From NCBI RefSeq assembly GCF_030538285.1, contig NZ_JAUNUG010000013.1, positions 1-64,000 of the forward strand: a DNA stretch of 64,000 nt. Reading direction: 5' to 3'. The stretch is from Corynebacterium sp. (GTDB lineage Bacteria > Actinomycetota > Actinomycetes > Mycobacteriales > Mycobacteriaceae). A program made the translations under genes and the position numbers. Of the stretch, positions 23,062 through 33,382 are shown piece by piece (the first letter of the stretch is position 1; every line of letters begins with the position of its first letter). The notes under the pieces were generated by a model. The model saw only the letters and a list, made by a program, of their open reading frames with translations. It was not told where the DNA came from and made no database searches.

Positions 23062-24027
23062 ATGAAGGCAATCCAGATCACAGAAACCGGAGGACCGGAG
23101 GTCCTCTTCCTGCGCGACATCGAGGCGCCGGTCCCAGGCGACGACGAAGTACTTGTCGACGTCCTCGTGGCCGGCGTCAACTACATCGACACCTACTACC
23201 GCGAGGGCGCCTACCACGCCAACGTCCCCTTCGTGCCCGGGCTGGAGGGCACCGGACGGGTCGTTCATGACCCGCGTGGGGAGATCGCCGAAGGTACCGT
23301 CGTCGCTTGGTGCGACGCCTTCGGATCCTACGCTGAGCAGGTGTGCGTGCCGCGTGACCGCCTGGTCGCGGTCCCCGAGGGTGTCGAGCCGACGGTCGCC
23401 GCCTCCATGCTCCTGCAGGGCATCACCGCCCACTACCTCACCTACGGTGTCTACAACCTGCAGGAGGGGGATTCCTGCCTTATCACCGCCGGTGCGGGTG
23501 GAGTGGGTCTACTTGCCACCCAGATGGCCGCCAACAAGGGTGCGCGTGTCTACTCGGTCGTCTCCACCGACGAAAAGGCCGAGCTCGCACTGGAGGCCGG
23601 GGCGACAGAGGTGTTCCGCTACTCCGACAACCTCGCCGAAGTGGTGCGCCGCCGCAACGGCGGGGTCGGCGTCGACGTGGTCTATGACGGCGTAGGCAAG
23701 GACACCTTCGGTGAGTCTTTGGAGGCCGTCCGCCCGCGTGGCGTGGTGTGCCTGTTCGGCGCCGCCTCTGGTGCGGTGGAACCGGTCAACCCGCAGCTGC
23801 TCAACACACACGGCTCCATCTACCTCACCCGCCCCTCGATCGGCGCCTGGACCTCCGGTGAGGGGGAGTTCCGGATGCGCGCCCAGGCTGTCACCCAGGC
23901 AGTTGTCGACGGCACGCTGAAGTTCCGCGTCTCCGGCGAGTACACGCTGGCCGACGCCGCCCAGGCCCACCGCGATCTCCAGGCTCGCCGCACCACCGGC
24001 TCCATCGTCCTGCACGTCCAGGACTAG
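23062..24027 (+). CDS. qor: quinone oxidoreductase, zinc-independent MDR family
   Basis: A 321-residue NADPH-dependent oxidoreductase. The N-terminal GroES-like half has GVNYIDTYYREGAY (the zeta-crystallin/QOR signature); the Rossmann half has ITAGAGGVGLLATQMA for NADPH. Zinc-binding cysteines of alcohol dehydrogenases are missing, as expected for QOR. Its stop overlaps that of the converging HNH gene by two bases (CTAG, 24024-24027). It lies 17 bases after ctaA. Confidence 0.9.
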   Translation: MKAIQITETGGPEVLFLRDIEAPVPGDDEVLVDVLVAGVNYIDTYYREGAYHANVPFVPGLEGTGRVVHDPRGEIAEGTVVAWCDAFGSYAEQVCVPRDRLVAVPEGVEPTVAASMLLQGITAHYLTYGVYNLQEGDSCLITAGAGGVGLLATQMAANKGARVYSVVSTDEKAELALEAGATEVFRYSDNLAEVVRRRNGGVGVDVVYDGVGKDTFGESLEAVRPRGVVCLFGAASGAVEPVNPQLLNTHGSIYLTRPSIGAWTSGEGEFRMRAQAVTQAVVDGTLKFRVSGEYTLADAAQAHRDLQARRTTGSIVLHVQD

Positions 24028-25157
24028 GCGTCGGCGAGAAGCCCCAGGGCGGAGAGTTTCCGCAGGGGATGACGATTGTTCTGGGGTGGCCCGCCATCGG
24101 GTGGGAGGAACACGATCCCACCTTCCCGGCGTTCCAGGCGCCCATGTTTCGGCGGGGCGTTGGGATCATCGTCATTGCGCCCGTTATGCACCCGGCACGC
24201 CACCGAGAGGTTGGCCATGTTGGTCTGTCCCTCGTGTTCCCACGCAGTCAGATGATGGAACTGGCAATCCGCCGCCGCAGTGGTACACCCCGGGTTGGGG
24301 CAGACCAGGTTCTCCGCCATCGCCAGGATGCGCTGTTTGTCATTGGCAAACCGCGACAGGCGATAGAGATCAATCCCGCCCTCCACCAGGTCGAAGATCC
24401 CGAAAAACCCCAACTCGGACAGACCCTTTTCCACCCACTCCTTGCCGGTGATCGTCGTGCCGTCAGTCAGCCCGAAGACGGTGTCCCCGCCTTCTCCACG
24501 GTGATGGGAGACGAAATCCGGTGCCCGCATCACCCCCAACGGGATCGGCGGGGCCACACCGCCTGTCGGCCCACCACCGATGCCGTGCTGGTAGGCGGCA
24601 TCCGCCATCGCCTGCTCCCACGACAGGGACGGGTCCTCGGCTCGGAGTGCGTCGGCGGTCGTCTTCAGGTGCGCGGTGTAGCGTGCCATATCCCCCGCCG
24701 GCAGCGTCAAAGTGGCGGTCCGCATCCCCTGCGCATCGGTGTTCTTGCCGCCCCGAAAGGCTCTTAAGCCCCGGTGCTCAGTATCGGGGGCGCTGCGGTT
24801 GTGTTCCCAGACCCGGTCGGCAGCCTCTCGGTCGATCTCATCGACGGTGCCGCGCAGCCCGCATAACTCCACGCGCAGTTCCCCCACCGACACCGCGGCT
24901 TTGGGTGAGAGTTTGCGCAGGTGCTTCTCAATCTTTTCGATCGCGGCTACCGGCAGGCCCCGGCCGGCAGCGCGGGCGGCTGCCTGCAGCTTTTTCTGCC
25001 GGGTCGGTCCGAAATAGACCCCGGCCAGCCGCTCCCATGATCCGGCCACCGAGGAGGACTGGCCTAGCTGCGCACGAGTGACAGCCCCGGAGGCAAGTGC
25101 CTCCAACAACTCCATACCCCGGGTACTCAGGGCTTCCACCAGCGCGGCGATATCCAT
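24024..25157 (-). CDS. DUF222/HNH endonuclease family protein, copy 1
   Basis: A 377-residue protein of the DUF222 (13E12 repeat-like) family. An N-terminal helical DUF222 region (1-270) includes SSVAGSWERLAGVYFGPTRQ (35-54) and ELCGLRGTVDEIDREAADRV. The C-terminal HNH domain (286-330) has paired cysteines (CPNPGC), the HH of CQFHHLTAW, the Asn of TNMANLSV and CRVHN, so the nuclease site looks intact. Function of the family is unproven. It is a clear paralogue of the gene at 61546-62676, in the opposite orientation, and shares an upstream module with it. The ATG at 25157 matches the paralogue's start. Confidence 0.88.
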   Translation of the reverse strand: MDIAALVEALSTRGMELLEALASGAVTRAQLGQSSSVAGSWERLAGVYFGPTRQKKLQAAARAAGRGLPVAAIEKIEKHLRKLSPKAAVSVGELRVELCGLRGTVDEIDREAADRVWEHNRSAPDTEHRGLRAFRGGKNTDAQGMRTATLTLPAGDMARYTAHLKTTADALRAEDPSLSWEQAMADAAYQHGIGGGPTGGVAPPIPLGVMRAPDFVSHHRGEGGDTVFGLTDGTTITGKEWVEKGLSELGFFGIFDLVEGGIDLYRLSRFANDKQRILAMAENLVCPNPGCTTAAADCQFHHLTAWEHEGQTNMANLSVACRVHNGRNDDDPNAPPKHGRLERREGGIVFLPPDGGPPQNNRHPLRKLSALGLLADA

Positions 25158-25237
25158 GCCCCGAACGATAAACGTGGACTACGCCAGCGTCGATAAGCAA
25201 GTATCCCAGCCTGTGGATAACTACCAGTTATCCACAG
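25158..25237 (-). promoter_or_regulatory. conserved module upstream of HNH gene copy 1
   Basis: Read towards the gene: CTGTGGATAA, a 7-base spacer, TTATCCACAG (25237-25211), 12 bases, the word GCTTATCGACGC (25198-25187), 29 bases ending in TTTATCGTTCGGGGC, then ATG. The same elements with the same spacings stand before the second HNH gene; the 27-base inverted repeats differ at one position. The arms contain perfect TTATCCACA boxes, the DnaA-box consensus. Confidence 0.8.
25187..25198 (+). repeat. 12-base word, intergenic copy
   Basis: Exact GCGTCGATAAGC, inside the regulatory module of HNH gene copy 1, 29 bases from its start codon. Confidence 0.85.
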
Positions 25238-25272
25238 AAAACCGCATTCCTATTAACTAACCAGTTGACAGC

Positions 25273-26205
25273 CTAGAAGAACGTGGTAGTCCAGCCGAGC
25301 ATGGAACCGATGGTCTCCCAGCCGAGGACGGCGTCGATGGACAGGGCGACAAACACCAGCGCCAGGTAGTTGTTCGAGAGGATGAACAGCTTCAGGGGCT
25401 TGACCTTCTTACCGTTCTTCACGCCGTTGTGCAGGAAGATCGCCATGATGAGGAAGTAGGCGCCGCCGATAAGCGCCCCGGCGAGGTAGATCCAGGAAGC
25501 GGCGGGCACGAGCAGTAGAGTCGTGATCACGGTGGCGACGGTGTACCAGACAATCTGGCGGGTGACCTGCACGGGCTGGCGGACGACGGGCAGCATCGGC
25601 ACGCCGGCCTTCTGGTAGTCGTCGCGGTACTTCATGGCCAGGGCCCAGGTGTGCGGTGGAGTCCAGAAGAAGATGATCATGAACAACACGATGGCCTGCC
25701 ACCACTGCGCGGGCACCCCTTCGGGCATGTTGTCGGTGATCACGGCCCAGCCGACGAGCACCGGCATACACCCGGCGGCGCCGCCCCAGATGATGTTCTG
25801 CCAGGTCCGACGCTTGAGCCACTTGGTGTAGACGTAGATGTAGAACCAGTTGGTCAGCACGATGAAAAACGCCGCCAGCCAGGAGTTGGCCAGCAGTCCC
25901 AGCCACAGCACGGAGATGATGAGCAGCGACCACGCGAAGATCGTCGCCTTGCGGTTGGTCACAGTATGACGCACCAGGGGGCGGGCGCGGGTGCGGCCCA
26001 TCTTCTGGTCGATGTCGGAGTCGGCGACCATGTTGAAGGTGTTTGCCGCCGCAGCACCCATCCAACCACCGACGACGGTGAGCAGGATGAGGATGATGTT
26101 GTTCTCACCGCGCTCGGCCTGCAGCATCGCCGGAATCGTGGCGACGAGGAGCAGCTCAATGACCCTCGGCTTCGTCAGCGCAATATAGGCCTTGATTGTC
26201 TCCAA
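25273..26205 (-). CDS. ctaB: protoheme IX farnesyltransferase (heme O synthase) CtaB
   Basis: A 310-residue UbiA-family membrane enzyme with about nine helices that adds a farnesyl group to heme B. The first aspartate-rich motif is [20 protein letters not shown] and the second region is [19 protein letters not shown] chose the TTG at 26205 (L-E-T-I-K-A-Y-I) because GGAGG lies 9 bases upstream; longer starts have no such site. It is divergent from tkt, with 282 bases between them in which I see no clear operator. Confidence 0.9.
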   Translation of the reverse strand: METIKAYIALTKPRVIELLLVATIPAMLQAERGENNIILILLTVVGGWMGAAAANTFNMVADSDIDQKMGRTRARPLVRHTVTNRKATIFAWSLLIISVLWLGLLANSWLAAFFIVLTNWFYIYVYTKWLKRRTWQNIIWGGAAGCMPVLVGWAVITDNMPEGVPAQWWQAIVLFMIIFFWTPPHTWALAMKYRDDYQKAGVPMLPVVRQPVQVTRQIVWYTVATVITTLLLVPAASWIYLAGALIGGAYFLIMAIFLHNGVKNGKKVKPLKLFILSNNYLALVFVALSIDAVLGWETIGSMLGWTTTFF

Positions 26206-26487
26206 GAGAAGGTTCCTCCAACAGCAGGTCGAAAAATCTGTACCACGCTTGGTGTCGCGTCTACCATGACTGGTCGTGCCAGGCGGACAAATAGTTCCCG
26301 CGCCACGTTCCATCCAGCCCGTTCATCCTAGCCCCCTCAACCTTAAGTAGGACAATCCGGCGCGCCCGCGGCAACAAAGTGCACCGAAAACCAACGGGGC
26401 GACAGAAGTCACTAAGGTGGAGTAAGTGACGTGGAGCCCCGGCCCACCCGACTTTTCCAACAACCCTTCCAAAGTGAGGATCCCACT

Positions 26488-28584
26488 GTGACGCTGACGC
26501 CCGAACTGCAGGCCCTGACGGAACGCCGCTACCCCTCGGACTGGACCGACACCGATACCCGCGCTGTGGACACTGTCCGCATCCTGGCCGCCGACGCCGT
26601 CGAGAACTGCGGATCCGGCCACCCGGGCACCGCCATGTCGCTCGCACCCTTGGCATACACGCTGTACCAGCGCGTCATCAACCACGACCCCAACGACACC
26701 GACTGGGTCGGCCGTGACCGCTTCATCCTCTCCTGCGGACACTCCTCCCTCACCCAGTACATCCAGCTTTACCTCGGCGGTTTCGGCCTGGAGATGGAGG
26801 ACCTCAAGGCCCTACGCTCCTGGGATTCTCTGACCCCGGGCCACCCGGAGGTCGGCCACACCCGCGGCGTGGAGATCACCACCGGCCCGCTGGGCCAGGG
26901 CCTGGCCTCCGCCGTCGGCATGGCCATGGCCGCCCGCCGCGAGCGCGGCCTCTTCGACCCGGAAGCCCCCGCCGGTGAGTCCCCCTTCGACCACCACATC
27001 TACGTCATCGCCTCCGACGGTGACCTGCAGGAGGGCGTCACCGCCGAGGCCTGCTCCCTGGCCGGCACCCAGCAGCTGGGCAACCTCATCGTCTTCTGGG
27101 ATGACAACCGCATCTCCATCGAGGATGACACCCAGATCGCCTTCACCGAGGATGTCGTCGCCCGCTACGAGGCTTATGGCTGGCAGACCATCGAGATCGA
27201 GGGAGGCGAGGACGTTGCCGCCATCGAGGCCGCCGTCACCGCCGCCAAGGCCGACACCGAGCGCCCAACCTTCATCCGCCTGCGCACCGTCATCGCCTAC
27301 CCGGCCCCCAACGCCCAGAACACCGGCGCCTCCCACGGTGCTGCCCTGGGACAGGACGAGGTCCGCGCCACCAAGGAGGTCCTCGGATTCGACCCGGAGG
27401 TCAACTTCCACATCGACGACGAGGTGCTCGCCCACACCCGTCAGCTGGCTGAGCGTGGCGCGCAGAAGCACGCCGCCTGGCAGGAGAAGTTCGACGCCTG
27501 GGCCACCGCCAACACCGAGGCCAAGCGCCTGTTCGACCGCGTGGTCGCCCGCGAGCTGCCCGAGGGCCTGGCCGAGGCCATGCCGATGTGGGAGGCCGAC
27601 GAGGCTGGCCTGGCCACCCGCAAGGCCTCCGAGGCCGCGCTGCAGGTGCTCGGCGAAAAGATGCCGGAGCTGTGGGGCGGATCCGCCGACCTGGCCGGCT
27701 CCAACAACACCGTGATCAAGAACAACCCCTCCTTCGGGCCGAAGGAGATCTCCACCGACACCTGGTCTGCCGAGCCCTACGGCCGCAACCTGCACTTCGG
27801 TATCCGTGAGCATGCCATGGGCTCCATCCTCAACGGCATGGCGCTGCACGGCCCGACCCGCCCCTACGGCGGCACCTTCCTCATCTTCTCGGACTACATG
27901 CGCCCCGCGGTGCGTCTCGGCGCCCTCATGGAAACGGATGTCTACTACGTGTGGACCCATGACTCCATCGGCCTCGGCGAGGATGGCCCGACCCACCAGC
28001 CCATCGAGACCCTGGCCGCCCTACGCGCTATCCCGGGCCTGTCCATCATCCGCCCGGCCGACGCCAACGAGACCTCCCAGGCCTGGGCCGCCGCCCTGGA
28101 GTACAAGGAGTCCCCGAAGGGTCTGGCCCTGACCCGCCAGAACGTCCCCGTCCTGGAGGGCACCAAGGAAAAGGCCGCCGAGGGTGTCCGCCGCGGCGCC
28201 TACGTCCTGGTCGAGGGCTCGAAGGAGACCCCGGATGTCATCCTCATGGGCACCGGCTCCGAGGTACAGCTCGCGGTCGCGGCCGCGCAGACCCTCGAGG
28301 GTGAGGGCGTGGCCGCCCGCGTCCTGTCCGTGCCCTGCATGGAGTGGTTCCTCGAGCAGGATGCCGACTACATCGAGTCCGTTCTGCCGGCCGCCGTCAC
28401 CGCCCGCGTCTCCGTCGAGGCCGGTATCGCCATGCCGTGGCACCGCCTGACCGGCACCCAGGGCCGTAACGTCTCCCTGGAGCACTTCGGCGCCTCCGCC
28501 CCGTACCAGAAGCTCTTCGAGGAGTTCGGCATCACCGCCGACGCCGTCGTCGCCGCCGCCCACGACTCCCTCAACGCCAAGTAA
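26488..28584 (+). CDS. tkt: transketolase
   Basis: A 698-residue thiamine-diphosphate enzyme that moves two-carbon units between pentose and triose/hexose phosphates. The ThDP motif is [11 protein letters not shown]...FWDDNRIS, and the pyrimidine domain has [18 protein letters not shown] and [17 protein letters not shown] chose the GTG at 26488 (V-T-L-T-P-E-L-Q) with GAGGA upstream, which fits the family length of about 700. It is the first gene of the pentose-phosphate operon. Confidence 0.95.
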   Translation: MTLTPELQALTERRYPSDWTDTDTRAVDTVRILAADAVENCGSGHPGTAMSLAPLAYTLYQRVINHDPNDTDWVGRDRFILSCGHSSLTQYIQLYLGGFGLEMEDLKALRSWDSLTPGHPEVGHTRGVEITTGPLGQGLASAVGMAMAARRERGLFDPEAPAGESPFDHHIYVIASDGDLQEGVTAEACSLAGTQQLGNLIVFWDDNRISIEDDTQIAFTEDVVARYEAYGWQTIEIEGGEDVAAIEAAVTAAKADTERPTFIRLRTVIAYPAPNAQNTGASHGAALGQDEVRATKEVLGFDPEVNFHIDDEVLAHTRQLAERGAQKHAAWQEKFDAWATANTEAKRLFDRVVARELPEGLAEAMPMWEADEAGLATRKASEAALQVLGEKMPELWGGSADLAGSNNTVIKNNPSFGPKEISTDTWSAEPYGRNLHFGIREHAMGSILNGMALHGPTRPYGGTFLIFSDYMRPAVRLGALMETDVYYVWTHDSIGLGEDGPTHQPIETLAALRAIPGLSIIRPADANETSQAWAAALEYKESPKGLALTRQNVPVLEGTKEKAAEGVRRGAYVLVEGSKETPDVILMGTGSEVQLAVAAAQTLEGEGVAARVLSVPCMEWFLEQDADYIESVLPAAVTARVSVEAGIAMPWHRLTGTQGRNVSLEHFGASAPYQKLFEEFGITADAVVAAAHDSLNAK

Positions 28585-28595
28585 AGGATCAAGAC

Positions 28596-29675
28596 ATGAC
28601 CCACATCGACGAGCTCGCCTCGCTGGGTACCTCCACCTGGCTCGACGACCTGTCCCGTGACCGTATTACCTCCGGCAACCTGGCCGAGGTCATCGAGAAC
28701 AAGTCGGTGGTCGGCGTGACCACCAACCCGGCGATCTTCGCCGCCTCCATGAGCAAGGGCACCGCTTACGACGCGCAGATCGCTGAGCTCAAGGCCGCCG
28801 GCGCCGCCGTGGATGAGGCTGTTTACGCCATGACCATCGATGATGTCCGCGATGCCTGCGACGTCTTCCTGCCGATCTATGAGTCGACCGGGGGCCGCGA
28901 CGGCCGTGTGTCCATCGAGGTCGATCCGCGGATCTCCGAGGACCGCGAGGCCACCCTCTCCCAGGCCCGGGAGCTGTGGGCCAAGGTGGACCGTCCGAAC
29001 GTCATGATCAAGATCCCGGCCACCGCCGGATCCATGGCCGCCATCACCGACGCCCTCGCCGAGGGCATTTCCGTCAACGTCACCCTCATCTTCTCCGTGG
29101 CCCGTTACCGCGAGGTCATCGCCGCCTACCGCGAGGGTGTGCAGCGCGCCGCTGAAAAGGGTCTCGACGTCTCGAAGATCCACTCGGTCGCCTCCTTCTT
29201 CGTCTCGCGTCTCGACGTCGAGATCGATCGCCGTCTCGAGGACATCGGCACCGAGGAAGCCCTCGCCCTGCGTGGCAAGGCAGGAGTGGCTAACGCGCAG
29301 CGCGCCTACGCCGTGTTCCAGGACATCGGCGCCAAGGACCTGCCGGAGGGTGCCAACGTGCAGCGTCCGCTGTGGGCCTCAACCGGTGTGAAGAACCCGG
29401 ATTACGCCCCCACCCTGTACGTCACCGAGCTGGCTGGCCCGGACACCGTCAACACCATGCCGGAGCCGACCATCGATGCGGTCCTCGAGCACGGTGGCCT
29501 GCACGGTGACACGCTCACCGGCGCGGCCGAGGAAGCCCAGGGCGTTTTCGAGCAGCTCGTCGCCGTGGGGATCGACATGGAGGACGTGTTCGCGGTGCTG
29601 GAGCGCGAGGGCGTCGATAAGTTCGTCGCTGCCTGGAACGAGCTGCTCGATTCGATGGACGCCCAGCTCCACTAG
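28596..29675 (+). CDS. tal: transaldolase
   Basis: A 359-residue TIM-barrel transaldolase of the long actinobacterial type. The Schiff-base lysine is in [15 protein letters not shown] (about residues 136-150), after [13 protein letters not shown]. It moves a dihydroxyacetone unit from sedoheptulose-7-P to glyceraldehyde-3-P. It lies 11 bases after tkt with GGATCAAGAC before its ATG. A one-mismatch copy of the 12-base word (GCGTCGATAAGT, 29611-29622) lies near its end. Confidence 0.95.
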   Translation: MTHIDELASLGTSTWLDDLSRDRITSGNLAEVIENKSVVGVTTNPAIFAASMSKGTAYDAQIAELKAAGAAVDEAVYAMTIDDVRDACDVFLPIYESTGGRDGRVSIEVDPRISEDREATLSQARELWAKVDRPNVMIKIPATAGSMAAITDALAEGISVNVTLIFSVARYREVIAAYREGVQRAAEKGLDVSKIHSVASFFVSRLDVEIDRRLEDIGTEEALALRGKAGVANAQRAYAVFQDIGAKDLPEGANVQRPLWASTGVKNPDYAPTLYVTELAGPDTVNTMPEPTIDAVLEHGGLHGDTLTGAAEEAQGVFEQLVAVGIDMEDVFAVLEREGVDKFVAAWNELLDSMDAQLH

Positions 29676-29703
29676 CCACCCTCCGAGAATGAAGGACATG
29701 CCT

Positions 29704-31242
29704 ATGCCCATGACCGGCACCGATGCCTGGGTCAATCCGCTGCGCAACGCCGAAGACAAGCGACTGCCCCGCATCGCCGGTCCTTCCGGCATGGTCATCT
29801 TCGGTGTGACCGGTGACCTGGCGCGCAAGAAGCTGCTCCCGGCGATCTACGATCTGGCCAACCGCGGCCTGCTGCCCGCCGGTTTCACCCTCATCGGCTT
29901 CGGCCGCCGTTCCTGGACGAAGACGGAGTTTGAGGAGTACGTCCGCGAAGCCGTCGAATCCGGGGCACGTACCCGGTTCCGGGAGCACGTGTGGGAGCGG
30001 CTGGCCGAGGGCATGCATTTCGTTGAGGGCAACTTCGACGACGCGGGTTTCGATCGTCTCGCCGCCACCCTCGCGGAGATGGACACCACCCGCGGCACCG
30101 CCGGCAACTGGGCCTTTTACCTTTCAGTTCCCCCGGACTTCTTCACCGCCGTCTGCCACCAGCTGGAGCGTTCCGGCCTGGCGGAAGGAGGGGAGGAGGC
30201 GTGGCGGCGTGTCATCATCGAGAAGCCCTTCGGTCACGACCAGGACAGCGCCCGCGAACTCAACCACGTGGTCAACGCCGTGTTCCCGGAGGAGTCCGTC
30301 TTCCGCATCGACCACTACCTGGGCAAGGAGACGGTGCAGAACATCCTGGCGCTGCGCTTTGCCAACCAGCTTTTTGATCCGATCTGGAACGCCCATTACG
30401 TCGACCACGTGCAGATCACCATGGCCGAGGACATCGGCCTGGGTGGTCGCGCGGGCTACTACGACGGCATTGGTGCGGCCCGCGACGTCATGCAGAACCA
30501 CCTCCTCCAGCTGCTGGCCCTGGTGGCCATGGAGGAGCCCATCGCCTTCGACCCGGCGGAGCTGCAGGCGGAGAAGGTCAAGGTGCTGCGCGCCACCAAC
30601 CCAGTGTATCCGCTGAACAAGACCACCGCCCGCGGCCAATACGCCGCCGGCTGGCAGGGTTCGCACAAGGTGCGGGGACTGCGGGAGGAGGAGGGTTTCG
30701 ATCCTGCCTCGACCACCGAGACCTATGCCGCATGCACCCTGGAGATCAACTCCCGCCGCTGGGCGGGCGTGCCGTTCTACCTGCGCACCGGCAAGCGGCT
30801 GGGCCGCCGCGTCACCGAGATCGCCCTGGTGTTCAAGGAGGCCCCGCACCAGCCCTTCCTCGCCGGGCAGACGACGTCGCTGGGCAAGAACTCCATTGTC
30901 ATCCGCGTCCAGCCGGACGAGGGTGTACTCATGCGCTTCGGTTCTAAGGTGCCGGGGTCCGCGATGGAGGTCCGCGACGTCAACATGGACTTCTCCTACG
31001 CGGAGGCCTTCACCGAGGCCTCGCCGGAGGCCTATGAGCGGCTCATCCTCGATGCGCTTCTCGACGAGTCCTCGCTCTTCCCCACCAACGAGGAAGTGGA
31101 GTTATCCTGGGCGATCCTTGATCCCATTCTCGAATACTGGTCGGAGAAGGGCCAGCCGGAGGAGTACGAGTCCGGCACCTGGGGTCCGGCGAGTGCTGAC
31201 CGCATGCTGGAACGCACCGGCCGCACCTGGCGTCGTCCCTAG
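29704..31242 (+). CDS. zwf: glucose-6-phosphate 1-dehydrogenase
   Basis: A 512-residue dehydrogenase that commits glucose-6-P to the oxidative pentose pathway. The cofactor fingerprint is FGVTGDLARKK (about residues 28-38); the active-site RIDHYLGKE lies near 201-209. ATGs at 29690, 29698, 29704 and 29710 are in frame or near; I chose 29704 because GAAGGA lies 7 bases upstream, but the next (29710) is possible. It needs OpcA, encoded next, for full activity in corynebacteria. Confidence 0.95.
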   Translation: MPMTGTDAWVNPLRNAEDKRLPRIAGPSGMVIFGVTGDLARKKLLPAIYDLANRGLLPAGFTLIGFGRRSWTKTEFEEYVREAVESGARTRFREHVWERLAEGMHFVEGNFDDAGFDRLAATLAEMDTTRGTAGNWAFYLSVPPDFFTAVCHQLERSGLAEGGEEAWRRVIIEKPFGHDQDSARELNHVVNAVFPEESVFRIDHYLGKETVQNILALRFANQLFDPIWNAHYVDHVQITMAEDIGLGGRAGYYDGIGAARDVMQNHLLQLLALVAMEEPIAFDPAELQAEKVKVLRATNPVYPLNKTTARGQYAAGWQGSHKVRGLREEEGFDPASTTETYAACTLEINSRRWAGVPFYLRTGKRLGRRVTEIALVFKEAPHQPFLAGQTTSLGKNSIVIRVQPDEGVLMRFGSKVPGSAMEVRDVNMDFSYAEAFTEASPEAYERLILDALLDESSLFPTNEEVELSWAILDPILEYWSEKGQPEEYESGTWGPASADRMLERTGRTWRRP

Positions 31243-31256
31243 AGAAAGGCATTGTC

Positions 31257-32207
31257 TTGAAGATTGAATTGCCGGACACTGACACCCGGAACATTGCCGC
31301 CAGCCTGCTGGAGGCGCGGGAGAACAACTCCCAGACCACGGGCCGTGTGCTCACCCTCGTCGTCGCCGCCGCCCTGGAGGACAACGTCGACCACATCATC
31401 TCCGTCACCCGCGACGCCTCGCACGAGCATCCGGCCCGTGTGCTGGTCCTGCTCACCGGTGAGGAGGACGCGGCTTCGCGTCTCGACGCCGAGGTCCGCG
31501 TCGGCGGCCACGCCGGCGCCTCGGAGATGGTCATCATGCGGATCACCGGTGAGATGGTCAACCACCTCGCCGCGGTGGTCACTCCCCTGCTGCTGCCGGA
31601 TACCCCGGTGGTGGCGTGGTGGCCGACCCGCGCCCCGGAGGTCCCCTCCGAGCATCCGCTGGGGCGTCTGGCGCAGCGGCGGATCACCAACGCCGATCAC
31701 CCGGCCGGTGCCGCCGTGCTGGCGCGCCTGCGCTCGGCCTACTCCCCCGGCGATTCGGACATGGTGTGGTCGAAGATCACCGCCTGGCGCGGGATTGTCG
31801 CCTCCTCCCTGGACCGGCACCCGCATGAGGTCGTCGAATCCGCGGTGCTCACCGGCCCGGCGAACGAGCCGCAGATTGACGTTGCCGCCGGTTGGCTCGC
31901 CGATCGCCTCGGGGTGCCCGTCACCCGCGAGGTGTGCGACCCGGGTGATGATCAGCGCCTGTTCCCCATCCGTTCCCTCCGCTTCGATCGGCCTTCCGGC
32001 CCGGTCACCGTCGAGGTGCTCGACCACCGCACGGTGCGTGTCCACGTGCCGGGCCGCCCCGAGTCGCTCGTCGCCATGAACGAGCGCCCTGACGCTGATT
32101 GCCTCGCCGAGGAACTGCGTCACCTCGACCCCGATCTTGCCTACGCCCATGCACTTCGCGGTCTCACCCGCGTGAAAGGAATCAATGGTTACTCTCCGTC
32201 GTCCTGA
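31257..32207 (+). CDS. opcA: glucose-6-phosphate dehydrogenase assembly protein OpcA
   Basis: A 316-residue actinobacterial protein required for assembly and redox control of Zwf. It matches OpcA through the stretch from PARVLVLLTGEEDAASRLDAEV to the C-terminal SDCLxEELRHLDPDLAYxHAL pattern (here DADCLAEELRHLDPDLAYAH), with ADRLGVPVTREV between. The TTG at 31257 follows AGAAAGG. Its 3' end overlaps pgl by 23 bases, so the two are translationally linked. Confidence 0.93.
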   Translation: MKIELPDTDTRNIAASLLEARENNSQTTGRVLTLVVAAALEDNVDHIISVTRDASHEHPARVLVLLTGEEDAASRLDAEVRVGGHAGASEMVIMRITGEMVNHLAAVVTPLLLPDTPVVAWWPTRAPEVPSEHPLGRLAQRRITNADHPAGAAVLARLRSAYSPGDSDMVWSKITAWRGIVASSLDRHPHEVVESAVLTGPANEPQIDVAAGWLADRLGVPVTREVCDPGDDQRLFPIRSLRFDRPSGPVTVEVLDHRTVRVHVPGRPESLVAMNERPDADCLAEELRHLDPDLAYAHALRGLTRVKGINGYSPSS

Positions 32208-32919
32208 CACCCTGTCCACCCTCCTTGACCAGGCAGCGACTTCGCTTATCGACGTCGTCTCCGCCCTCCAGTCCACCGGCACCGGTGTCCACGGTGACGG
32301 CATTGCCCGCCTGGTGCTCACCGGGGGCGGCGCCGGCATCGGCCTGCTCGAGCGCATCCGCGAGCTGGAAGACGCCGACCCGCGCATCGACTTCTCCCGC
32401 GTCCATGTCTTCTTCGGCGACGACCGCAACGTGCCGGTCGACCACGAGGATTCCAACGAGGGGCAGGCGCGCGACGCCCTGCTCAACCACGTCGACATCC
32501 CGGAGACCAACATCCACGGCATCGGTCTCGACGGCGGTGAGATGGAGGAGGCCGCCCGCGCTTACGAGCAGCTGATCAAGGAGCTCGCACCGGAAGGCTT
32601 CGATATTCACCTCCTGGGCATGGGCCATGAGGGGCACATCAACACCCTGTTCCCCCACACCGACGCCGTACGCGAAACGGAACGCCTGGTTCTCGCGGTG
32701 ACGGACTCCCCCAAGCCGCCTGCCGAGCGCGTCACCCTGACCCTGCCGGCCGTGCGTGGCGCAGAACAGGTGTGGCTGCTGGTCTCCGGCGAGGACAAGG
32801 CGCAGGCCGCCAAGGCCATCGTCGACCGCGCCAACCCCGAGGACTGGCCCGCCGCCGGCGCCGAAGGCACCGCGGACACCGTCCTCTATCTCACAGACGA
32901 CGCAGCTACAGCTCTCTGA
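32185..32919 (+). CDS. pgl: 6-phosphogluconolactonase
   Basis: A 244-residue enzyme that hydrolyses 6-phosphogluconolactone, the Zwf product. NagB-like fold motifs are seen: FFGDDRNVPVDHEDSN, LLGMGHEGHINTLFPHT and TLTLPAVRGAEQVWLLVSGEDKA. The 3' end (32878-32912) is repeated exactly 1.36 kb downstream, beyond an A+T-rich insertion. The last few codons after it (A-L-stop) differ slightly between copies, so the gene was restored or preserved when the insertion occurred. Confidence 0.93.
   Translation: MVTLRRPDTLSTLLDQAATSLIDVVSALQSTGTGVHGDGIARLVLTGGGAGIGLLERIRELEDADPRIDFSRVHVFFGDDRNVPVDHEDSNEGQARDALLNHVDIPETNIHGIGLDGGEMEEAARAYEQLIKELAPEGFDIHLLGMGHEGHINTLFPHTDAVRETERLVLAVTDSPKPPAERVTLTLPAVRGAEQVWLLVSGEDKAQAAKAIVDRANPEDWPAAGAEGTADTVLYLTDDAATAL
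32878..32912 (+). repeat. 35-base direct repeat, copy 1 (pgl 3' end)
   Basis: Identical to 34271-34305. It encodes the tail TVLYLTDDAATA of Pgl. The two copies bracket the A+T-rich block with the phospholipase-like and membrane-protein genes, which marks the borders of an insertion with duplication. Confidence 0.9.
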
Positions 32920-32927
32920 TCATCCGC

Positions 32928-33305
32928 TTACGGATCCATGAACTGACAAGCCCAGAAGGGAGCTATTGATCCGGAACCGTCGCTGACGGGATCGTCCCAA
33001 AAGAAGTGCTGCCAGGTTAGGCACAATCCTAGGTGAAACAGAGCAATTATTAAGAAGGAAAAGAAACTCACTATTGATGCGAGCCCCAGAATAACCCTTC
33101 GTTGGGCAAACGCCACGATAAGCGCGAAGCCAACCGTAACGACATTTATGATGGGGCCGGACACGGTATTGAACTGCGATAGGTCTTCAACGCCCACACC
33201 CAGCGCGTGCGCTGGAATAACGGCCCTTAAGTAGGTCAATATGACATTAAGGGCCAGTGCAACCCAGGCGATGTAGAGTGCTGTGCGAGACTTCAATGAC
33301 TGCAA
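32928..33305 (-). CDS. small three-helix membrane protein
   Basis: A 125-residue protein with hydrophobic segments at about residues 9-30 (ALYIAWVALALNVILTYLRAVI), 48-66 and 70-96, and a short polar C-terminus. No family recognised. It lies 77 bases downstream of the secreted phospholipase-like gene on the same strand, in an A+T-rich insertion absent from the expected pgl-secG spacer. An immunity or partner role for the secreted protein is a guess from position and topology only. Confidence 0.6.
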   Translation of the reverse strand: MQSLKSRTALYIAWVALALNVILTYLRAVIPAHALGVGVEDLSQFNTVSGPIINVVTVGFALIVAFAQRRVILGLASIVSFFSFLIIALFHLGLCLTWQHFFWDDPVSDGSGSIAPFWACQFMDP

Positions 33306-33382
33306 GATATGCTTCCCTCTTCTGCTGGCATGCCTTCTTTTGATTTTGCCAACACCTGCGACTTTGATAGTTTAGCGTCGTG

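Noticed and set aside
25211-25237. A replication origin at the TTATCCACA dyad
   Set aside because: Only two boxes, no dnaA/dnaN/parAB neighbours and no A+T-rich unwinding region; the same dyad before the other HNH gene suits a regulatory site better.
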